The position numbers and the translations under genes are program-made. This document shows, piece after piece, positions 46,201 to 49,261 of a DNA stretch of 49,261 bases; the first letter of the stretch is position 1; each line of letters opens with the position of its first letter. The stretch is from Planctomycetaceae bacterium (GTDB taxonomy: Bacteria > Planctomycetota > Planctomycetia > Planctomycetales > Planctomycetaceae): contig JAEUII010000373.1 in NCBI GenBank assembly GCA_016795145.1, forward strand, positions 1 through 49,261. Reading direction: 5' to 3'. The notes beneath the pieces are model-generated. The model saw only the letters and a list, made by a program, of their open reading frames with translations, did not search any database and was not told the DNA's origin.

Positions 46201-47582
46201 AAGTGCTGGACCTTCTTCTGACGAACTTTTGGTTGAAACAGGGCGCCCGGATTAGATTGCGTGATGAAAAATGGAAACTGCTGCTTCTCCCACTGACCAT
46301 TTTTCCATTCATAGAACAATGAGCCAGCATCCTCGATCAGCTTCCCGTCAAATACCTTCGCTCCTGCCCCAGGATAGATCACATCCACGAAGCCGTTGTC
46401 GTCGACATCTTCGAATCGAACAACATCAGCGGGGCTGTGGACTGAATAAGCATGCGGCATTTCCTTCGTCGAAAAGAAGAATCGCTGATTCAACCGATCC
46501 GCAACCTCTCTGAAGTTCAAAAACTTCACCTTGTTCCCGTGCTTTGCCACGGCATGGTCGATCATCTCAACGACCTGTTCCGGCTTGATCCAGCCGTGCG
46601 GGTGGAAGACCAGGCTGAAGCAGCCTTGCTTGTGGACGGTGAGGTCGATCGCGGCCTTCCAGTCATCGACGGTCATCGGGTTGTTGATGCCGTGAAGATG
46701 CTGAGCAGACCAGTCGCTGGGAGCGATGCAGGGAATCTGCCAGCAGGAGTTATTAATGACGTATGGATAGGGATAGTTCTTGATGTAGTTCACGAAATGG
46801 TCGTGAGTATTCCCGCCGTACTTGTTGTTCTTTGGCAAGTACTTCCAGAATCGTTCCTTACCGTTGGCATCGAGGACTCGATCTTTGGGCAGAGATTCGT
46901 CTTCCGATGTGTAGAACATGAAGACCGACGAATCGATCTGCAGGAAGTTGTCCTTTTCCGTTTTGCTGCTGAAGATCTCCGAGTAGAACCTTGGGCTGAC
47001 TGTGTTGAGTGAATCGCAGCATGGAGTCCGGAAGGCGACTGGCGTGTTGTTCGGGATCTGTCCCATCAGGTCGACGCAGCGATCGTAGGTCGACTTGGCT
47101 TTTGCGAAGTCACCTCCGTGAAGAATCGGGCATGGGTGATCGATCGTATGACATTCGATACTGAGTCCTTCACCGAGCCAGCTCTGTAACTGAGGATCAT
47201 CCGGCTTCACATCGCATGTCATGATGCTGACGGGAGCACGACCGTCAATTTGCTTCAGACGATTGAGGATGGGTCGCAGATAAGCTTCGTACTTCGCAGG
47301 GTCTCGCATGTCATCAATGGCCAGGACGATGACCGCTTCGACTCCTTCCTCACCAACCCATTGCGGAGTGATGAGTTTTGGAAAGTCCTTGTGCGGATAC
47401 CACGGATTGCTTTCATCCAGGTACGCCCGGCTCCTGATCTTGGATTCAGCGCTGGGCTTCTCGGCGTCCTGAGCCACCAGTCGGGCCGAGACAGTCATAG
47501 AAAAGATGGCAGCAGCGACGAGGCAGATTCTGGCTGCCGTCAAAGACGCCACACTGTGCCGACGAGAAGGGGATAATCGCAT
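40245..47582 (-). CDS. 2445-aa multidomain exported protein: deacetylase, FG-GAP, ceramidase, PVC dehydrogenase, HEAT, cytochrome c, CBM-like
   Basis: One uninterrupted frame. Order of parts by residue: signal peptide (1-38); polysaccharide-deacetylase-like domain to about 370, with VIVLAIDDMRD and HTIDHP; FG-GAP repeats about 385-600 (VDDNGFVDVIY, VDIDGDGISES, ADIDGNGLQDA); neutral ceramidase-type domain about 720-1230 (VIDITPDYPVRLTGYG, STHSHSAPWL near 836); PVC dehydrogenase propeller about 1240-1700 (GRLWVVEMGDYPG, FPNGIQCWRGG); HEAT-like helices about 1760-2150; c-type heme site CSTCH near 2176; and a C-terminal carbohydrate-binding-like domain about 2310-2445. Ser/Glu/Lys-rich inserts of the type ESGERKAESGE occur at several domain borders. 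The ceramidase catalytic motif looks altered (GCGADANPSP). The protein is probably exported and acts on complex glycolipids or polysaccharides. Confidence 0.85.
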   Translation of the reverse strand: MRLSPSRRHSVASLTAARICLVAAAIFSMTVSARLVAQDAEKPSAESKIRSRAYLDESNPWYPHKDFPKLITPQWVGEEGVEAVIVLAIDDMRDPAKYEAYLRPILNRLKQIDGRAPVSIMTCDVKPDDPQLQSWLGEGLSIECHTIDHPCPILHGGDFAKAKSTYDRCVDLMGQIPNNTPVAFRTPCCDSLNTVSPRFYSEIFSSKTEKDNFLQIDSSVFMFYTSEDESLPKDRVLDANGKERFWKYLPKNNKYGGNTHDHFVNYIKNYPYPYVINNSCWQIPCIAPSDWSAQHLHGINNPMTVDDWKAAIDLTVHKQGCFSLVFHPHGWIKPEQVVEMIDHAVAKHGNKVKFLNFREVADRLNQRFFFSTKEMPHAYSVHSPADVVRFEDVDDNGFVDVIYPGAGAKVFDGKLIEDAGSLFYEWKNGQWEKQQFPFFITQSNPGALFQPKVRQKKVQHFASAPDGKTAFYESPESELWAHDEGPQGHDARIWRFGDTEPSALQVLEVGGAGASAKANSGRIRFELFVDIDGDGISESIGHSVDSDSKVKLTVFRQSKEQQNRGSVWESTPLQLPSKTSLSELLFADIDGNGLQDACIVGFGNITAYLTTSLEHPWKSPLSFESQIPGVLRYPAYLDGVPHVFNGGNGGVTNNGFFIHDRHFCWINEDTSKLPDLMYRVSFDEVLAAAQKKAESGERKAEESNPKSQTSNLKSDVTPTSFDPVPIGAAVIDITPDYPVRLTGYGNRLKESEGAAVRIHARAMVIGGESGKPKAESGESQNGTPNNASASAFHSPLSALITVDNCGVPLEMTEAVFERVAAKHNIARQNFAICSTHSHSAPWLRGFAPNIFAEVPDDHAAHLAQYEKELTDKLVEVVEKAIASQRPGHLSLGFGETGFAMNRRSLKEGKWVGFGEVPDGPTDKRVPVLAAHDTDGKLIAVLANYACHCTTETGEFNQISGDWAGFACDMLEADFPGAVALIAIGCGADANPSPRGTHEQAKGHGRTMADEVKRVISNVPDNGGDQPKAESGKPKADPDEALKTPGTDSPLSAFRSPLLRRIDPAIHGRIARIDLPLAPIPTRAEWEEAAKRPGVEGSRARYFLAMLEEGKEIPTTIPNYPVQTWCFGDDLAMVFLGGEVVVDYSIRMNDMFVSDRLWINAYSNDVPCYIASARLLREGGYECDSSMLYYRRPTRLAPEAEDLICDTVQKMLPHSFYSEALQKGFPAPKAPEDSLKCMTTRPDLRIVLAASEPLIRDPVAFDWDERGRLWVVEMGDYPGTESGERKAESGELQQGTTDNATAPAFGSPRSAFPRGRVRLLEDTDQNGVYDKATTFLDNLAFPNGIQCWRGGVIVTMAPEVFYAEDTNGDNVADVRKTLYRGFVEGNQQHRINGLRWGLDGWLYLANGDSGGVIEGTGTRWVDGILEESGERKAESGESQDTGTSAFGSPLSALAPVSLRGRDLRINPDTNELDAVSGQTQFGRERDDYGNWFGNNNSNPIYQFVLEDQYVRRNPHARISQVIAQVSSIPGAAPVYPTSRTLARFNDFAYANRFTSACSTMIYRDAYLGEQYYGNAFTSEPVHNLVSRLVLTRDGYGFKGERAADEQQSEFLASSDNWFRPTMVRTGPDGAIWVADMYRAVIEHPEWIPAEYQRKMNLYAGSDMGRIYRIVPAGECCGGKPTVGPACRAGLPPQADQQNGGSSNDDGPTSKASTTDESQQAAKSRPAGETYFSQPWNEIPVDELIQRLESSNGWWRDTAQRILTHRLTEITQDEALLLTLLGVHAAAPSPQSRVQTAALLETASASRADMQAEMLQSLAVQMQNDPEAEVRHYAVKLMEPLLRRGQVPEFALEILQTAARDSDSAVRLQVLLSLGECPDDSVAVLLSNTLHENADEATLRSAAWSSFTEANISRILNASLNRPSDQLNETLILQLVGEAVEMGQTREIDKPLRKLIGSIQENTTGDRYQVAYVLMQQLQKSDAMKALRVDSRFMNSVKQAVNISLQTVRNEETDERRRGIALRFCEAANQMFVAAPLDVSEFTTPQTPLVVQKAAVAILALRRSKQSMDQLVQLWSTLTPELRNTVIEIVDASDPDLIILLSAKDVVSVSDFNAAQRDGLLNHRNPAITKLAQALFGAETSTERSTIVADFKAQISSLKSEISRDEQIAAGKLVFEKRCSTCHRLQDIGKEVGADLAALKDRSTDSLLTAILDPNKAVEAKFLSYTAVSKEGLQYSGMLKGETGGSLTLIGSDGKEATIPRARIEELIGTKRSLMPEGLEKDLTVQDLANVISFVQSTGTPWKRFDGNSPRSIQPDADGTITLPAAAAEIYGPNLVFESKYGNLGFWTSTDDYAKWTFDVPTDGFWTVELDFACDDSTAGSLIRFSTGTRMLTARAPGTGTWDNYETYRAGTIDLHQGKGQLILTAPAQPPFALIDLKAVRLIPPEK
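41105..41131. repeat. in-frame copy of the atttcaaact/ggaaatctga palindrome
   Basis: Encodes a segment like AQISSLKSEISR between the HEAT-like region and the heme domain. It resembles the SQTSNLKSD insert encoded at 45440-45475. Confidence 0.5.
42395..42542. repeat. in-frame palindromic insert, cctgccgggcagg type
   Basis: gtaggtctcgcctgccgggc at one end and gcccggcaggcaggacctac at the other are inverted copies. They encode the RPAGETYF and GPACRAGLPPQAD segments that flank a low-complexity linker. Confidence 0.7.
43228..43308. repeat. in-frame palindromic insert E
   Basis: Left arm 43228-43254 is built of aaagcgga units and right arm 43281-43308 is its near reverse complement. Encodes ESGERKAESGES and TSAFGSPLSAL on the minus strand. 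Confidence 0.85.
43648..43745. repeat. in-frame palindromic insert D
   Basis: Arms 43648-43677 and 43719-43745. Encodes ESGERKAESGELQQG and APAFGSPRSAFP. Confidence 0.85.
44410..44504. repeat. in-frame palindromic insert C
   Basis: Arms 44410-44438 and 44478-44504. Encodes PKAESGKPKADPD and TDSPLSAFRSPLLRR. Confidence 0.85.
45190..45282. repeat. in-frame palindromic insert A
   Basis: Arms 45190-45213 and 45255-45282. Encodes ESGKPKAESGESQNG and ASAFHSPLSALI. Confidence 0.85.
45440..45510. repeat. in-frame insert B, hybrid of two repeat types
   Basis: 45440-45475 is the tttcaaattcgaagtttgag palindrome and 45483-45510 is a single arm of the gctttccgctctccgc type. Encodes AESGERKAEESNPKSQTSN and LKSD. 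Confidence 0.8.
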
Positions 47583-47707
47583 GGGAGGATCTCCGGAAGA
47601 AAGCGGAGAGGCGGGAATGAAGAATTGGACTATACGTCGCCGCCAGTTTCACGTCCCGTCTGCCGCAAGTGAGCCGTCTATAAAAGAGTGCATCTTCCTG
47701 CATTACT

Positions 47708-47766
47708 TCCCCACCCAGACCCTGGTCTGGGAGGGGTCGAGCGAGCGGCAGCAAGCTCGGGGGTGG
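47708..47766. repeat. interspersed palindromic repeat (gggtcgagcgagcg type)
   Basis: Contains cccagaccctggtctggg and ggtcgagcgagcggcagcaa. It is an inverse relative of 28968-29040. Confidence 0.7.
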
Positions 47767-48112
47767 GCCGCGTTTGGCTTCGCCGAGACCATGGGACTCA
47801 CGAAACCGCTGTATCTCAGGCATTTGCACAAAACTCGAAACGCCTCCCGTGTGTGCTTGTACTCACCGATTGGATGATGTAATTAAGCGGAAGAAGGCGA
47901 GGTCCACCGAGCCGGGCTGTTCGTCAATCAGGAGCGGCGAGAATCCGGAAACATCAAAAAACTCAGGGAAATACTGATTTTCCGACTTCTGAAGGATTGA
48001 CACTCCAGGTGATCAGAACTCTACTTCCGGCGAAAAACAGGAGGGTTTCTTGCGAAATTTCATCGGACACCCTCATCCGAACTAGTTTTGTCCAGCACTG
48101 AAAATTGATTTG

Positions 48113-48118
48113 AAGGAG
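48113..48118 (+). promoter_or_regulatory. strong ribosome binding site of the HU gene
   Basis: AAGGAG lies 10 bases before ATG 48129. Confidence 0.7.
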
Positions 48119-48128
48119 AGTTCCTCGA

Positions 48129-48449
48129 ATGGCCAAGAAAGCATCCAAGCCAAAGTCTATTTCCAAGTCCGATATCCTGAACGCACTGGCAGAAGCCACT
48201 GGCCAGAGCCGTAAGGAAATCGGTGCGGTGCTGGAAGCTCTGGAAACTCTGATTTCTTCCAACATTGCCAAGGGACCTGGCATTTTCACGCTTCCAGGCA
48301 TGTTGAAGATCTATGTTCATTCTCGCCCAGCCACCAAGGAACGCACTGGCACCGATCCTCGCACCGGCCAGCCACGCGTTTACCCAGCAAAGCCAGCGAA
48401 GAAGGTCGTGAAGGTCAAGGCTCTGAAGAAGCTGAAGGAACTCATCTAG
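48129..48449 (+). CDS. HU-family DNA-binding protein
   Basis: A 106-residue nucleoid protein that binds and bends DNA. After a Lys/Ser-rich N-terminus (KKASKPKSISKSD) come the HU helices (ILNALAEATGQSRKEIGAVL, EALETLISSNI), the GIFTLPGMLKI strand and the arm with DPRTGQPRVYPAKPAKK, corresponding to the NPxTG arm motif of HU. The last residues are Lys-rich (KVKALKKLKELI), as in planctomycete members. A clear ribosome binding site precedes it and a hairpin terminator follows, so it is a single-gene unit. Which HU paralogue it is cannot be said. Confidence 0.92.
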   Translation: MAKKASKPKSISKSDILNALAEATGQSRKEIGAVLEALETLISSNIAKGPGIFTLPGMLKIYVHSRPATKERTGTDPRTGQPRVYPAKPAKKVVKVKALKKLKELI

Positions 48450-48510
48450 TTCCGTTGACCGGGATCCTGTGGTGCAGGAATCCCCGACATTTCGCCCGAC
48501 CAGCAAAGGA

Positions 48511-48537
48511 GTGCACAGAACATCTGTGCACTCTTTC
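48511..48537 (+). terminator. rho-independent terminator after the HU gene
   Basis: Stem 48511-48519 / 48523-48531 (gtgcacaga / tctgtgcac, 3-nt loop), followed by a T-rich run (ctctttcttt). Confidence 0.75.
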
Positions 48538-48708
48538 TTTCGGTGGTCATCGCAAACTGTGGCATCGGCAGGAATTGCCGATTGTCCCGTTGACGATGCG
48601 TGGTCGCAGATCTACGATGATTCCACACGATGTTGTGGTTTCGCTGTGATCTGCGCTCAGGAGGGAAGCTGTGACAACAGCTGAACGCCATCGGTCGGGA
48701 GAGTACTC

Positions 48709-48927
48709 ATGCTGGTTCTATCAAGGAAGAAAAACGAGAGTATCGTGATCAACGACAATGTCGTGATTACGATCGTTGACGTTCGCGGCGACAAGGTGCG
48801 AATTGGAATCCAGGCACCGCGTGACGTTTCCGTTCACAGACAGGAAGTCCTCGACGCCATTCTCGGGGAAAAGCTTAAGTTTTCCCAGGAAGGTTCCGAA
48901 GAATCCTCCGACACATCGGTCCGCTGA
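48709..48927 (+). CDS. csrA: carbon storage regulator CsrA
   Basis: A 72-residue RNA-binding protein that controls translation by masking ribosome binding sites with GGA motifs. The family pattern is complete: MLVLSRKKNESIVINDNVVI, then VRGDKVRIGIQAPRDVSVHR and QEVLDAIL. The conserved Arg of the RNA-binding edge (VSVHRQEV) is present. Length is near the E. coli protein (61), with a short acidic tail (SEESSDTSVR). A GGGAGA signal precedes the ATG. No flagellar genes, its common neighbours elsewhere, are visible in this window. Confidence 0.96.
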   Translation: MLVLSRKKNESIVINDNVVITIVDVRGDKVRIGIQAPRDVSVHRQEVLDAILGEKLKFSQEGSEESSDTSVR

Positions 48928-48970
48928 ATTGAACCGAACTTTGGTTCACTGTATTCTGCGAATCACTCAA

Positions 48971-49045
48971 GGCCCCATCGTCTAGTTAGGTCTAGGACAT
49001 CGGATTTTCATTCCGGTAACAGGGGTTCAAATCCCCTTGGGGTCA
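48971..49045 (+). tRNA. tRNA-Glu (anticodon TTC)
   Basis: Acceptor arm GGCCCCA pairs with TGGGGTC. The anticodon loop is TTTTCAT with anticodon TTC flanked by the stem tcgga/tccgg. The T arm is GGGG-TTCAAAT-CCCC. CCA is not encoded. It is 75 nt including discriminator base A. It lies 44 bases after csrA and is followed directly by a terminator. Confidence 0.95.
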
Positions 49046-49049
49046 GTAA

Positions 49050-49077
49050 CCTCGGCTGTTTCAGCCGAGGTTTTTTT
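49050..49077 (+). terminator. rho-independent terminator after tRNA-Glu
   Basis: Stem cctcggctg (49050-49058) / cagccgagg (49062-49070), 3-nt loop, then seven T. Only five bases after the tRNA. Confidence 0.92.
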
Positions 49078-49261
49078 GTGCGCGGTTTTTTGTTTGGACA
49101 GTGTTCAGCGCTAAGCCCTCGAACGGAAGGGAAGCCTGTCCGAGTATTCGTGAAAGCGGCAACTGTTTATCTGAATGTCAGCGTCGCCGGTGTCTGCTGG
49201 CTTGCGGCAGGCCTAATCTCAGGAATACAGTGAGCGTGCCTGCCGCACCATTCATTGTGCG
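49078..49261. other. right edge, nothing recognised
   Basis: No gene, hairpin or repeat is supported in the last 184 bases. A gene beginning beyond the window cannot be excluded. Confidence 0.5.

Larger units (their letters stand above)
47583..48128. other. divergent region before the HU gene
   Basis: This stretch holds the promoters of the giant gene (minus) and the HU-like gene (plus). It contains a gaaagcgga half-repeat near 47598 and the palindromic repeat at 47708-47766. No gene is supported. Confidence 0.5.

Noticed and set aside
48455..48684. Short plus-strand frames between the HU gene and csrA
   Set aside because: They run through the terminator hairpin and have no motif or start signal.

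Overview
The window looks like planctomycete chromosome. The support is a set of protein families that is characteristic of that phylum: a DUF1501 twin-arginine protein, several sulfatases, a YHYH/SHD1 protein, a PVC-type membrane-bound dehydrogenase with a CxxCH heme site, an ECF sigma/anti-sigma pair, and many palindromic interspersed repeats. Genus cannot be fixed from sequence reading alone.

Region 1 (about 1-12.7 kb) is a polymorphic-toxin (RHS) island wrecked by transposons. An RHS protein enters from the left edge and its variable tip is cut by an IS5-type element. Behind it is an IS256 remnant. An IS66 element with recognisable ends (3795-8928) abuts that remnant. Inside the IS66 transposase sits a second, complete-looking DDE element (5004-6750) with 20-bp inverted ends and a 5-bp target duplication. 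A serine-recombinase fragment replaces part of IS66 tnpA/tnpB. At the far side, in inverted orientation, lies an orphan RHS module with a 751-bp core nearly identical to the first one, a different tip carrying a HELIH metallopeptidase motif, and a tightly coupled exported partner gene. The two cores form a large inverted repeat that could swap tips by inversion.

Region 2 (12.7-14.05 kb) is non-coding and built of diverged direct repeats. Region 3 (14-24 kb) holds a DUF1501 protein, a receiver-like protein without its phospho-acceptor Asp, a small helix-hairpin-helix-like protein, an overlapping pair (BPL_N amidotransferase-like plus basic secretory protein-like metallopeptidase), an intact receiver protein, a GT2 glycosyltransferase and a class I methyltransferase.

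Region 4 (23.9-33.1 kb, all minus strand) reads like one regulon: ECF sigma factor, overlapping membrane anti-sigma-like protein, exported 252-aa protein, sulfatase, exported helical protein, sulfatase, and a YHYH-PEBP fusion. All five exported products carry Gly/Lys- or Gly/Pro/Arg-rich low-complexity segments.

Region 5 (33.7-47.6 kb) has an M81 peptidase overlapping an MFS transporter, glutaminyl-tRNA synthetase, a kelch mutarotase-like protein and a 2445-residue giant. The giant joins deacetylase, FG-GAP, ceramidase, dehydrogenase, HEAT, cytochrome c and carbohydrate-binding-like parts. Its coding sequence contains several in-frame copies of palindromic repeats that are also found between genes. 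Region 6 (48.1-49.1 kb) is core genome: an HU-type protein, CsrA, and tRNA-Glu(TTC) followed by a clear terminator.
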